This document shows, piece by piece, positions 17,535 through 23,867 of a DNA stretch of 34,254 nt. Where the stretch lies: the NCBI GenBank assembly GCA_002350805.1, contig DEFO01000015.1, forward strand, positions 107,600 to 141,853, read 5' to 3'. How positions within the stretch are numbered: position 1 is the stretch's first letter; each line of letters starts with the position of its first letter. The translations under genes and the position numbers were made by a program. The notes beneath the pieces were generated by a model that saw nothing but the letters and a program-made list of their open reading frames with translations, searched no databases and had not been told where the DNA came from. The DNA comes from Prevotella sp. UBA2850. GTDB taxonomy: Bacteria > Bacteroidota > Bacteroidia > Bacteroidales > Bacteroidaceae.

Positions 17535-17562
17535 GAGTGGGCTGCCCCACGGCAGCCCACTC
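17535..17562. repeat. 12-bp perfect hairpin after the gene remnant
   Basis: Arms 17535-17546 and 17551-17562 are exact reverse complements (GAGTGGGCTGCC / GGCAGCCCACTC) with a 4-nt loop. It lies 9 nt after the stop codon of the remnant, where a terminator is expected, but no U-tract follows. Half of it is preserved in the second copy near 19365. Confidence 0.6.
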
Positions 17563-17607
17563 ACATACTGATTATTGAATAGTGATTTTCTCTGAAAGAA
17601 TCTCTTT
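17553..17607 (-). repeat. 55-nt duplicated tail segment, copy A
   Basis: Matches 19365-19419 at 52 of 55 positions. It covers the last codons of the remnant tail, its stop and one arm of the hairpin. The only coding difference is synonymous (ATT versus ATA). Confidence 0.85.
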
Positions 17608-17690
17608 GTCGACAATAGCCCTGACTATGTAAATGCCCTTCGGCCACGACGATGTGTCGAGCGTGTGGCTGTTGCCGTTAACCTCATAAG
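17571..17690 (-). pseudogene. remnant: C-terminal tail of a T9SS-type secreted protein
   Basis: One frame reads about 38 codons to a TAA near 17571, beginning YEVNGNSHTLDTSSW and ending KEILSEKITIQ. This has the look of the C-terminal sorting domain of type IX secretion cargo (LDxSSxPxGxYIVR ... KI). There is no start codon: an in-frame stop lies a few codons upstream and the frame abuts the stop of the lipoprotein gene ending at 17691. It is therefore a 3' fragment left by loss or replacement of a larger gene. The last 11 codons recur near 19390-19420. Confidence 0.65.
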
Positions 17691-18197
17691 CTATTTAATT
17701 TCAAATGATTTTTTAAAGGTTTCTGTTTTATAGTGTTTTTCTTTCTGCCCAGGAGTTGAATTATATCGTACATTAAATTCAGTATAGTAATTACCTTTTT
17801 CGAAAAACATGGAATCCCACAGATAACGAATCACGTACACTTCCTTGGCTGTTTCCATCACCTCTATTGAGAGATTTTCCATTTGAGGTGCTCGCAGCAA
17901 TTTACCATCTTCTGTATAAACAGAAAAGAAATCATCTCCTACAATCAGATCGTCGCTTTTTAAGTCGCTCGCTAAGATTAAATTTGAAGACGTTCGAATG
18001 ATAAATTGAAAGATAATGGGCTCATTGCTATTCAACCATTCTTTACTCTTGTCTTCACCACTATTGAATATGGACAATGACATATCCAAGTTTTTCTCTT
18101 TGCTCTCTGCTTGATCGTCATTGCTACACCCTGCAAATGCCAGCATACTTAACAGCAAAGGTATCAGCAGCAGGGCTTTTACGATTCTCTTTCTCAT
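17691..18197 (-). CDS. small lipoprotein, unknown function (island gene 4)
   Basis: 168 residues from the ATG at 18197. A lipoprotein signal begins MRKRIVKALLLIPLLLS, with lipobox FAGC at about residue 24 followed by SNDD, an acidic start typical of surface-exposed Bacteroidetes lipoproteins. The mature part is beta-rich with alternating hydrophobics, possibly one Ig-like sandwich (inference); I recognise no family. The start overlaps the stop of the upstream lipoprotein gene as ATGA. The GGAGGAG ribosome site is encoded by the last codons of that gene, so the two are translationally coupled. The first 38 bases closely match the start of gene 3, but the mature proteins are unrelated. A start at 18239 would bury the signal peptide and overlap further. 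Confidence 0.8.
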   Translation of the reverse strand: MRKRIVKALLLIPLLLSMLAFAGCSNDDQAESKEKNLDMSLSIFNSGEDKSKEWLNSNEPIIFQFIIRTSSNLILASDLKSDDLIVGDDFFSVYTEDGKLLRAPQMENLSIEVMETAKEVYVIRYLWDSMFFEKGNYYTEFNVRYNSTPGQKEKHYKTETFKKSFEIK

Positions 18198-18598
18198 AGC
18201 TGTTCTCCTCCGGCTTTGGTATAAAAGACACATTTCCAATCTTTCATCTCCCGTATATGATATATCCCTTGTGGCAAGAGCTCCCCATTTATATCATAAA
18301 TAAAACCGTCGAAATCCGACATGTAACTTGCCCAATAATCATATACGACATCTCCGTTCCATGTTCCCATAAAAACAGTTATTCCACCCTTATAATCTCT
18401 CATGACTAAATCTCCAAGGGTACCCTTAAATGAAGAAATATCAATAGGATTATAGGGAACTTTAGTCTGTAGGGGCGAATACATCACCATGGTCACATCA
18501 TCATTGTCGTCATGGCATCCCGAAAGGGCCAAGGTCGATAGGATCAATACTAATGTTGCTGGCATCAGCAGCAGGGCCTCTACGATTTTCTTTCTCAT
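18194..18598 (-). CDS. small lipoprotein, unknown function (island gene 3)
   Basis: 134 residues. A signal peptide starting MRKKIVEALLLMPATLV ends in lipobox ALSGC, followed by HDDNDD. The mature part of about 105 residues is rich in aromatic and glycine residues (VFMGTWNGDVVYDYW, DFDGFIYDINGELLPQG), suggesting a compact beta fold. I recognise no family. Upstream it carries the shared leader block (18599-18660) also found before genes 1 and 2, with GTTCCTTTT in the ribosome-site position. Its last codons supply the ribosome site of gene 4 and its stop overlaps that start. Confidence 0.78.
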   Translation of the reverse strand: MRKKIVEALLLMPATLVLILSTLALSGCHDDNDDVTMVMYSPLQTKVPYNPIDISSFKGTLGDLVMRDYKGGITVFMGTWNGDVVYDYWASYMSDFDGFIYDINGELLPQGIYHIREMKDWKCVFYTKAGGEQL

Positions 18599-18660
18599 CA
18601 GCGTTCCTTTTAAAATTGTTAGACATAATATGTGCTTTTAATAAGTAATACTGACTAAAG
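18599..18660 (-). promoter_or_regulatory. shared leader block, copy before island gene 3
   Basis: The sequence immediately upstream of the start codon matches those before genes 1 and 2. The outermost segment AGTAATACTGACTAAAG (18644-18660, plus strand) is identical to 19121-19137 and differs at one base from 19877-19893. It probably contains the promoter and ribosome site, but no canonical TAnnTTTG box is present. Confidence 0.6.
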
Positions 18661-18683
18661 AGTGTTAAAACATTTATTTTAGT

Positions 18684-19073
18684 TCATTTTGATAATTTTA
18701 TTGTGGATAAAGTTATGCAATAGCAATCTGTTCCGGCAGGAAGAGTTAAATCTTCTTCGTTCGAGAGACTGTATGCTTTTCCAGAGAACGACACTTTCTG
18801 GTTTGCATAAGCGTCAAGTTTCTTTTCTCCGGAAACCAAATACATTGATGCAGAGTCATAGCTTCCTTCAACGGCAACTGTTATCTGCCATTTGCCGACA
18901 GTACTATTAAAAGATACTGTTCCAACGCCTTCCACTTTCTTAATAAATTGCTGACCACAATCACATTTCTCGACACTCTCATACTCCTGAGCGTCGTCTT
19001 TACATCCCGTTACCCCATTTGCAAGAACTAACAAGATGACAACTAATACTGACAGTTTAAATTTCTTTCTCAT
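18684..19073 (-). CDS. small lipoprotein, unknown function (island gene 2)
   Basis: 129 residues. A signal peptide starting MRKKFKLSVLVVILLVL has lipobox GVTGC followed by KDD, so it is a probable surface lipoprotein. The mature part contains CDCGQ near 38-42 and CYC near the C terminus, four cysteines that could form disulfides or bind metal. The rest is beta-rich (KWQITVAVEGSYDSASMYLVSG). I recognise no family. The leader block at 19074-19164 matches those of genes 1 and 3. The gap to the leader block of gene 3 is only about 23 nt, and no terminator is seen, so readthrough into genes 3 and 4 is likely. Confidence 0.78.
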   Translation of the reverse strand: MRKKFKLSVLVVILLVLANGVTGCKDDAQEYESVEKCDCGQQFIKKVEGVGTVSFNSTVGKWQITVAVEGSYDSASMYLVSGEKKLDAYANQKVSFSGKAYSLSNEEDLTLPAGTDCYCITLSTIKLSK

Positions 19074-19164
19074 AAGCGTTCCTTCCTTTTATCATGGTTA
19101 GATAAAAATGTGCTCTTATAAGTAATACTGACTAAAGGCTGAAATAAAATCGGAATTTAACGTT
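19074..19164 (-). promoter_or_regulatory. shared leader block, copy before island gene 2
   Basis: It aligns with 18599-18660 and more fully with 19829-19918: gcgttcctt next to the start codon, tgtgctNttataagtaatactgactaaaggctgaaat, then ggaatttaa at the far end. No recognised -7 box. Confidence 0.6.
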
Positions 19165-19364
19165 TTTTGGGATGGTTGTTATGTCATATATTTCTTTTTC
19201 CATTAGATTAAAAGTTTTTTAGTGTATTCTTAGCAAAAATATAAAAAAATTGTGATTATCACAAATTTTGTGGCATGATTAGCATTTTTTATGATTTGAG
19301 GCGGTGATGCTGTTGGTGATAAGGCATAGACAAGAACTAAAAAGAAGAGTGTCCAGCCGTGGCG
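19165..19364. other. AT-rich gene-free stretch
   Basis: Part of a 386-bp gap between island genes 1 and 2. Apart from the AT-rich hairpin at 19245-19269 I see nothing here. A 70-codon open frame at 19230-19442 has no family features and partly overlaps the gene remnant in another frame, so it is not called. Confidence 0.45.
19245..19269 (-). terminator. AT-rich hairpin, possible terminator
   Basis: Core palindrome TTGTGATTATCACAA (19250-19264), extended by four A-T pairs after one mismatch. On the minus strand it is followed by TTTTATATTTTTG. It would end transcription from island gene 1 and the remnant. Confidence 0.4.
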
Positions 19365-19419
19365 CAGCCCACTCACATGCAGATTATTGTATAGTGATTT
19401 TCTCTGAAAGAATCTCTTT
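19365..19419 (-). pseudogene. second copy of the T9SS-like tail remnant (copy B)
   Basis: 52 of 55 bases match 17553-17607. It encodes the same last 11 codons (KEILSEKITIQ and stop), with an in-frame TGA just upstream, so even less of the gene survives. The hairpin that follows copy A is here only partly preserved. It lies downstream of island gene 1, in the same relative position as copy A behind island gene 4. Confidence 0.7.
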
Positions 19420-19459
19420 TTTTCAATGAAACTAAGATACAAATAAATCTATTCATCAT

Positions 19460-19828
19460 TTATTCACATAATTTGATTTCACAATATGTATAAAATTTTT
19501 GTCCTACCATGTACTCATAATACAATGTTTTGTATTTAACAATTTGCAACGAGATTCTATCTAAAGACTTTATTCCTTTTGGAAGACTTTTAGTAGGTAC
19601 ATAAACATAACAGTATGTATCAAAAGCACCGTCATCAGGCTTTTCAATAAGAAGAACTGATGTCCATTCTTGATCCCCACCTTGTATTTCAACAAGATAG
19701 CAGCCTTTACTGTCTAAATGCCAGCCTTCGTCGGTTTCATCATCTTTACAACTCAACACTACTGATAGCAGTAATGTAAATAACAACAACGGTATCAGCG
19801 TCTTTTTCTTTACGGTTTTCTTTCTCAT
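19460..19828 (-). CDS. small lipoprotein, unknown function (island gene 1)
   Basis: 122 residues. A signal peptide starting MRKKTVKKKTLIPLLLF has lipobox VVLSC followed by KDDETDE, the acidic stretch of surface lipoproteins. The mature part is beta-rich and tyrosine-rich (DTYCYVYVPTKSLPKG, KTLYYEYMVGQKFYTYC) with four cysteines after the lipid-bearing one. I recognise no family. The leader block is at 19829-19918 and contains GGAAAG before the start. A tail remnant (19365-19419) lies 40 nt beyond the stop. First of four island genes in transcription order. Confidence 0.75.
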   Translation of the reverse strand: MRKKTVKKKTLIPLLLFTLLLSVVLSCKDDETDEGWHLDSKGCYLVEIQGGDQEWTSVLLIEKPDDGAFDTYCYVYVPTKSLPKGIKSLDRISLQIVKYKTLYYEYMVGQKFYTYCEIKLCE

Positions 19829-19918
19829 AAGCTTTCCTTTCTTTTACAATTGTTAGACATAATATGTGCTTTTATAAGTAATACTGAATAAAGGCTGAAA
19901 TGTAACTGGAATTTAAAT
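19829..19918 (-). promoter_or_regulatory. shared leader block, copy before island gene 1
   Basis: The longest of three related leaders. It shares attgttagacataatatgtg with the gene 3 leader, and aaggctgaaat and ggaatttaa with the gene 2 leader. The conserved stretch spans the ribosome-site region and about 90 nt upstream, more than a ribosome site alone would need. Confidence 0.6.
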
Positions 19919-19920
19919 TA

Positions 19921-19937
19921 TTTAACCTAAAACACGC
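19921..19937. repeat. 17-nt direct repeat, right copy
   Basis: TTTAACCTAAAACACGC, identical to 17431-17447. It marks the outer edge of the gene 1 leader. The bases from here to 20010 hold no other feature I can see. Confidence 0.7.
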
Positions 19938-20010
19938 CTAAAAACACAAAGCAATTGCCCTGTCAGCCATGGATTTCACCTGATAAAAAGAATAAAGGAG
20001 CTACTAAAAA

Positions 20011-20061
20011 TGGTGTCGCCTCATGCAAACAATTTACAAAAAATTGCACGAGGCGACACCA
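20011..20061 (-). terminator. long intrinsic terminator of the secreted hypothetical gene
   Basis: Arms 20011-20028 and 20044-20061 pair over 18 bp with one mismatch. On the minus strand the hairpin is followed by TTTTTAG. It lies 52 nt after the stop codon at 20113. Confidence 0.8.
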
Positions 20062-20112
20062 ACGTATTTGATCCCTGAGCAAAATCAGAAGAAGGTCATG
20101 AGAGTTTGGTTC

Positions 20113-20700
20113 TCACTTTGTCCGGGTAAGTTTAAAGCTGGTTTTCTTGTCAAACTTGCCATAAACATACTTTCCGTCGTTGCTGATGGTGAGCGTGTCT
20201 TTATCTTTGCCGTCGCTACAGATAATCATATTGCCTTTCTGCACATAAGTGCCTTTTTCAGAAGAGGGAGCAACGGCCAGTGCCGCCTTCATGGCCTTGC
20301 GCTTAATCCAGCTCACTCCAGCCATCTTCAGGACATCGTCACTAACACTCACATCGGCCTTAAACACCATGTTTGTGGCGTCCTTGAACTCAATAGTAAT
20401 GGCGGTCTTCATGCCCTTTTGAATGGCTTCCATCATTTTGCGGGCCTTCTCCAACTCTGTATCTATCTTAGCCAGCTCTGCAGCAGTGAGTTTCCTGCCT
20501 TTTTCTTTCTCCATCTTGGCAACCGCCTTGGCTTTGGCTTCTGTCATTTTCTTATCAGCATCTTTCACCTCCTTGCCTATTTCGGCGGCCAAGATGTTGG
20601 GATTATGATACACACGGCCTGCAAGATTTGTCTGGGCCTTTGCAGACACGATGCCGCAAAGCAGCATGATGACAAGGAATACGTTTCTCAGGTTTTCCAT
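20113..20700 (-). CDS. secreted hypothetical protein
   Basis: 195 residues. A signal peptide (about 1-22, ending SAKAQ) points to export to the periplasm. Residues about 40-95 form a highly charged, Lys/Glu/Ala-rich helix, probably a coiled coil. From about 97 on the protein is beta-rich (TAITIEFKDATNMVFKADV, KGNMIICSDGKDKDTLTIS, SFKLTRT), like a small lipocalin-type sheet. I recognise no family. It follows lptB by 37 nt in the same direction and ends at a strong terminator, so it is probably the second gene of an lptB unit. An envelope role fits that context but is inference. Confidence 0.82.
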   Translation of the reverse strand: MENLRNVFLVIMLLCGIVSAKAQTNLAGRVYHNPNILAAEIGKEVKDADKKMTEAKAKAVAKMEKEKGRKLTAAELAKIDTELEKARKMMEAIQKGMKTAITIEFKDATNMVFKADVSVSDDVLKMAGVSWIKRKAMKAALAVAPSSEKGTYVQKGNMIICSDGKDKDTLTISNDGKYVYGKFDKKTSFKLTRTK

Positions 20701-20737
20701 AATCGTAACTTTTTCAAATGCCTTTTATCTCATTTCT

Positions 20738-21703
20738 TCAACCATTATCCTCGGCTTCCTCGCGCGCCTTGCGCTCCTCGTCGAGCAACTGGAAGTCTTT
20801 CTTGCGCAGCACGAAGCTGTTACTGAGATACTTCTCGCGCACAATCTTGTTGGCAGCCAGTTCCTCAGGCTTTCCCTGGAACAGAATTTTTCCCTCAAAC
20901 AACAGATAGGCACGGTCGGTGATGGTGAGTGTCTCCTGCACGTTGTGGTCGGTGATGAGAATACCGATATTGCGGTATTTCAAGCGCCAGACGATGTGCT
21001 GAATGTCCTCAACAGCAATGGGGTCGACGCCGGCGAATGGTTCGTCGAGCATGATGAACTTCGGCTCGATGGCCAGACAGCGCGCTATCTCTGTACGGCG
21101 GCGCTCACCTCCCGACAACTGGTCACCCTTATTCTTGCGGACTTTGCCCAGACGGAACTCGGCAATCAGGCTCTCGAGTTTCTGCAATTGATAGTCACGG
21201 GGCTTGCCTGTCATCTCGAGCACGGCCATGATATTGTCCTCTACACTCAGTTTGCGGAACACCGAGGCCTCCTGCGGCAGATAGCCAATACCGGCACGGG
21301 CACGTTTGTAGACGGGATAGCCAGTGATATCTTTGTCGTCGAGATAGATATGGCCGCCATTGGGCACAATCAGACCGGTGGTCATATAGAACGAGGTGGT
21401 CTTACCAGCTCCGTTAGGTCCCAGCAGGCCTACAATCTCACCTTGCCGAACTTTGATCGACACATCGTTGACAACGGTTCGCTTGCCATAGCGTTTGATC
21501 AGTCCCTCGGTGCGAAGCACCATCGAGGGTTCTTCATCAGCCACGGGATTCTCTGCCTCAGGAGCATCCTCGGGCTCGCCGGCAACGATAGCCTCAGCCG
21601 CATCAGACTCTCTTTCGAGCACCTCTTCGGGTTCTGCTGCAGTTTTAGGCATCACTTCCGGCTCCTCCTGCACGGGTAAATCAAAGTTTTGAAGTTCGTC
21701 CAT
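20738..21703 (-). CDS. lptB: LPS export ABC transporter ATP-binding protein LptB
   Basis: 321 residues from the ATG at 21703. The ABC core (about 62-305) shows Walker A GPNGAGKT at 95-102, the Q-loop in YLPQEASVFRKLSV (141-154) typical of LptB, signature LSGGE at 196-200, Walker B FIMLDEP at 216-222 and switch His253. It powers LPS extraction from the inner membrane by the Lpt complex. Ahead of the core is an unusual N-terminal segment of about 60 residues with roughly 20 acidic and only two basic side chains; E. coli LptB has none and is about 240 residues. The start is set by the -7 box at 21721-21728. An ATG at 21523 would remove the extension but lacks a ribosome site. A start at 21853 would lie upstream of the promoter. 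Confidence 0.93.
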   Translation of the reverse strand: MDELQNFDLPVQEEPEVMPKTAAEPEEVLERESDAAEAIVAGEPEDAPEAENPVADEEPSMVLRTEGLIKRYGKRTVVNDVSIKVRQGEIVGLLGPNGAGKTTSFYMTTGLIVPNGGHIYLDDKDITGYPVYKRARAGIGYLPQEASVFRKLSVEDNIMAVLEMTGKPRDYQLQKLESLIAEFRLGKVRKNKGDQLSGGERRRTEIARCLAIEPKFIMLDEPFAGVDPIAVEDIQHIVWRLKYRNIGILITDHNVQETLTITDRAYLLFEGKILFQGKPEELAANKIVREKYLSNSFVLRKKDFQLLDEERKAREEAEDNG

Positions 21704-21720
21704 AATAGAATATTTGCGTG

Positions 21721-21728
21721 CAAAATTA
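21721..21728 (-). promoter_or_regulatory. -7 promoter box of lptB
   Basis: TAATTTTG on the minus strand, 18 nt before the ATG at 21703. It rules out a start at 21853 and supports the long N terminus of LptB. It diverges from the mlaE promoter about 75 bp away. Confidence 0.65.
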
Positions 21729-21802
21729 CTAAAAATGTCGGTAAATACGTTGATAAAATGAAAAACTCTTGCAGATATTGCAGTTTTTAATTGATTTTTG
21801 GT

Positions 21803-21810
21803 TACTTTTG
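21803..21810 (+). promoter_or_regulatory. -7 promoter box of mlaE-mlaF
   Basis: TACTTTTG on the plus strand, with a TTG at 21778-21780 about 22 nt upstream as a possible -33 element. It predicts a leader of about 60 nt before the mlaE ATG at 21878. Confidence 0.6.
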
Positions 21811-21877
21811 CAAAGGGAACGGAGAGTTTAGACAATCCTCCCACCCACCCCATTCACTTCGCAAAAAGAAACAAACG

Positions 21878-22624
21878 ATGCTATTACAGAAGTCTTTAGA
21901 GTCTTTAGGCAAATATGTCATGCTGATGGGGCGCACCTTCTCGCGTCCCGAACGGTTCCGCATGTTCTGGAAGCAATATGTGAAAGAGATGTCGGCACTG
22001 GGCATCGACTCCATCGGCATTGTACTGCTGATTTCGTTTTTCATCGGTGCCGTCATCTGCATTCAGATGAAGGTGAACATCGAGAGTCCGTGGATGCCTC
22101 GCTGGGTGGCAGGCTACACCACGCGTGAGATTATGCTGCTGGAGTTCTCCAGCTCTATCATGTGTCTGATTCTGGCTGGTAAGGTAGGTTCAAACATCGC
22201 CTCGGAACTGGGCACCATGCGTGTCACCCAACAGATTGACGCACTGGAGATTATGGGAGTCAACTCGGCCTCTTACCTCATCCTTCCGAAGATATTGGGC
22301 CTTATCACCATCATGCCGCTGTTGGTAGTCTTCTCGTCGGTTTCAGGCATTCTGGGCGCTTATGGCACGGCTTACATCGGGCACATCCTCTCGCCCGACC
22401 ATCTGACGCTGGGTTTGCAGCATGCCTTCAACCCCTGGTTCATGTACATGAGTATCATCAAGAGCCTTTTCTTTGCCTTCATCATCGCCAGTGTCTCGTC
22501 GTTTTTCGGCTATACCGTAGAGGGCGGCTCGGTGGAAGTGGGTAAGGCCAGCACTACCGCAGTGGTAAACAGCAGCGTGCTCATCCTTTTCTCAGATGTT
22601 TTCCTCACGCAGTTGTTATCATGA
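21878..22624 (+). CDS. mlaE: MlaE-family lipid transport permease
   Basis: 248 residues from the ATG at 21878. An ATG at 21791 would lie upstream of the promoter. Five or so membrane helices: about 45-66 (SIGIVLLISFFIGAVIC), 95-120, 140-175, 185-205 and near the C terminus. Family motifs are GKVGSNIASELGTMRVTQQIDALEIMG around 108-134 and the C-terminal VEGGSVEVGKASTTAVVNS. It is the permease of the Mla/Mce-type phospholipid transporter at the inner membrane. The ATPase gene mlaF follows after 66 nt. The lipid-binding MlaD (Mce) subunit is not in this window. Confidence 0.93.
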   Translation: MLLQKSLESLGKYVMLMGRTFSRPERFRMFWKQYVKEMSALGIDSIGIVLLISFFIGAVICIQMKVNIESPWMPRWVAGYTTREIMLLEFSSSIMCLILAGKVGSNIASELGTMRVTQQIDALEIMGVNSASYLILPKILGLITIMPLLVVFSSVSGILGAYGTAYIGHILSPDHLTLGLQHAFNPWFMYMSIIKSLFFAFIIASVSSFFGYTVEGGSVEVGKASTTAVVNSSVLILFSDVFLTQLLS

Positions 22625-22690
22625 TTGAAGCAGTAAACAGTTTTTCCACCTGTAGAGCAAAGCTCACCAACGCCTAATAAGTCATAGAAA

Positions 22691-23479
22691 ATGATAGAAG
22701 TAAAACACCTCTATAAATCGTTTGAAGACAAAGATGTGCTGATTGACATCAATGCCGTCTTCGAAAACGGAAAGACGAACCTGATTATCGGACAGAGCGG
22801 ATCGGGAAAGACCGTGCTGATGAAAAACCTGGTGGGACTACTGGAGCCGACCAGCGGACAAGTGTTGTACGACGGGCGCGACTTTGTAGCCATGAGCAAA
22901 CGAGAGAAGGTACAGCTGCGCCGCGAGATGGGCATGATTTTCCAGAGCGCAGCCCTCTTCGACTCGCTGTCAGTACTAGAGAATGTGATGTTTCCGCTCG
23001 ACATGTTCTCCTCGATGAACTACCGCGAGCGCGTAAAACGGGCACAGACCTGCCTCGACCGTGTCAACCTCATTGAGGCACAAGAGAAGTATCCGGGCGA
23101 ACTGTCGGGCGGTATGCAGAAACGTGTGGCCATTGCTCGCGCCATCGCGCTGAATCCCCAATACCTGTTCTGCGATGAGCCGAACTCCGGCCTCGACCCC
23201 AAGACATCGCTTGTCATCGACGACTTGCTGCACAGCATCACCCAGGAATACGGCATCACGACCATCATCAATACCCACGACATGAACTCAGTGATGGGCA
23301 TTGGCGAGAATGTCATCTTTATTTACGAAGGCAAAAAGGAATGGCAGGGCGTCAGCAGCGACATCATGGGAACCAGCAACAAACGGCTTTCCGACTTTAT
23401 CTTCGCCAGCGACCTGCTGAAAGAAATGCGCACGGTGGTGAACGAGCAAGCCGAACATGCCGATCACACCACCAAATGA
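22691..23479 (+). CDS. mlaF: ABC transporter ATP-binding protein MlaF
   Basis: 262 residues. Walker A GQSGSGKT at 34-41, signature LSGGMQKR at 138-145 (the LSGGM form is typical of MlaF), Walker B YLFCDEP at 158-164 followed by NSGLDP, and switch His in INTHDMNS. It energises the MlaE permease for phospholipid traffic between the membranes. It is 66 nt downstream of mlaE and on the same strand. It ends only 4 nt from the stop of the convergent mutarotase gene, with no terminator hairpin visible between the two, so the two transcripts probably overlap at their ends. Confidence 0.95.
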   Translation: MIEVKHLYKSFEDKDVLIDINAVFENGKTNLIIGQSGSGKTVLMKNLVGLLEPTSGQVLYDGRDFVAMSKREKVQLRREMGMIFQSAALFDSLSVLENVMFPLDMFSSMNYRERVKRAQTCLDRVNLIEAQEKYPGELSGGMQKRVAIARAIALNPQYLFCDEPNSGLDPKTSLVIDDLLHSITQEYGITTIINTHDMNSVMGIGENVIFIYEGKKEWQGVSSDIMGTSNKRLSDFIFASDLLKEMRTVVNEQAEHADHTTK

Positions 23480-23483
23480 ACGC

Positions 23484-23867
23484 CTAACGGTCGTACAGAT
23501 AGAACATACGCTCCATCATCTGCCACTTTTCGTCTGATGTGGCGGAGGCATCACACTGCTGGAACTGAGCCACAAACGCCTCCCACTCAGCCTGTCGTGG
23601 CAGCGAGGCCAAACGGTTCATCGCCTCGTCCCAGTTGAAATCGAGCGGAGTCTCGACTATCATCACAAGTCTGTTGTCCTTGATATAAATCTCCATCTCG
23701 AGTATTCCCACTTGACGAATGCCATCGAGTATTTCCTGCCAAGCCTCATCCTTGCTGTGAGCCTGTCGATAACGGACTATTAAGGCTGGTTCGTCTTTCA
23801 GTTCCATGGTCTGACAATAGCGCTTCACGGGCTGTCCGTACTGGCGCACTTGATATCCTTCTGTCAT
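23484..23867 (-). CDS. L-rhamnose/L-fucose mutarotase-family protein
   Basis: 127 residues, slightly longer than the 104-110 of RhaM because of a short N-terminal strand. The family pattern is visible: YRQAHSKDEAWQEI (about 33-46, with the catalytic-region His), then GILEMEIYIKDNRLVMIVE and a C-terminal MERMFYL in place of the usual ME..F.L. Such enzymes interconvert alpha and beta anomers of 6-deoxy or L-sugars. It is the last gene of the five-gene sugar operon, and its start overlaps the permease stop (ATGA). Its job is probably to supply the anomer that the dehydrogenase uses. L-galactose or L-fucose as substrate is inferred from context. Confidence 0.85.
   Translation of the reverse strand: MTEGYQVRQYGQPVKRYCQTMELKDEPALIVRYRQAHSKDEAWQEILDGIRQVGILEMEIYIKDNRLVMIVETPLDFNWDEAMNRLASLPRQAEWEAFVAQFQQCDASATSDEKWQMMERMFYLYDR

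Noticed and set aside
19250..19264. TTGTGATTATCACAA as a CRP-like operator
   Set aside because: Half-sites resemble TGTGA/TCACA, but the spacer is 3 instead of 6, and the T-run beside it fits a terminator better.
19230..19442. 70-codon minus-strand open frame in the island
   Set aside because: Overlaps the tail remnant in another frame, has no ribosome site, and its hydrophobic stretch looks like chance in AT-rich DNA.
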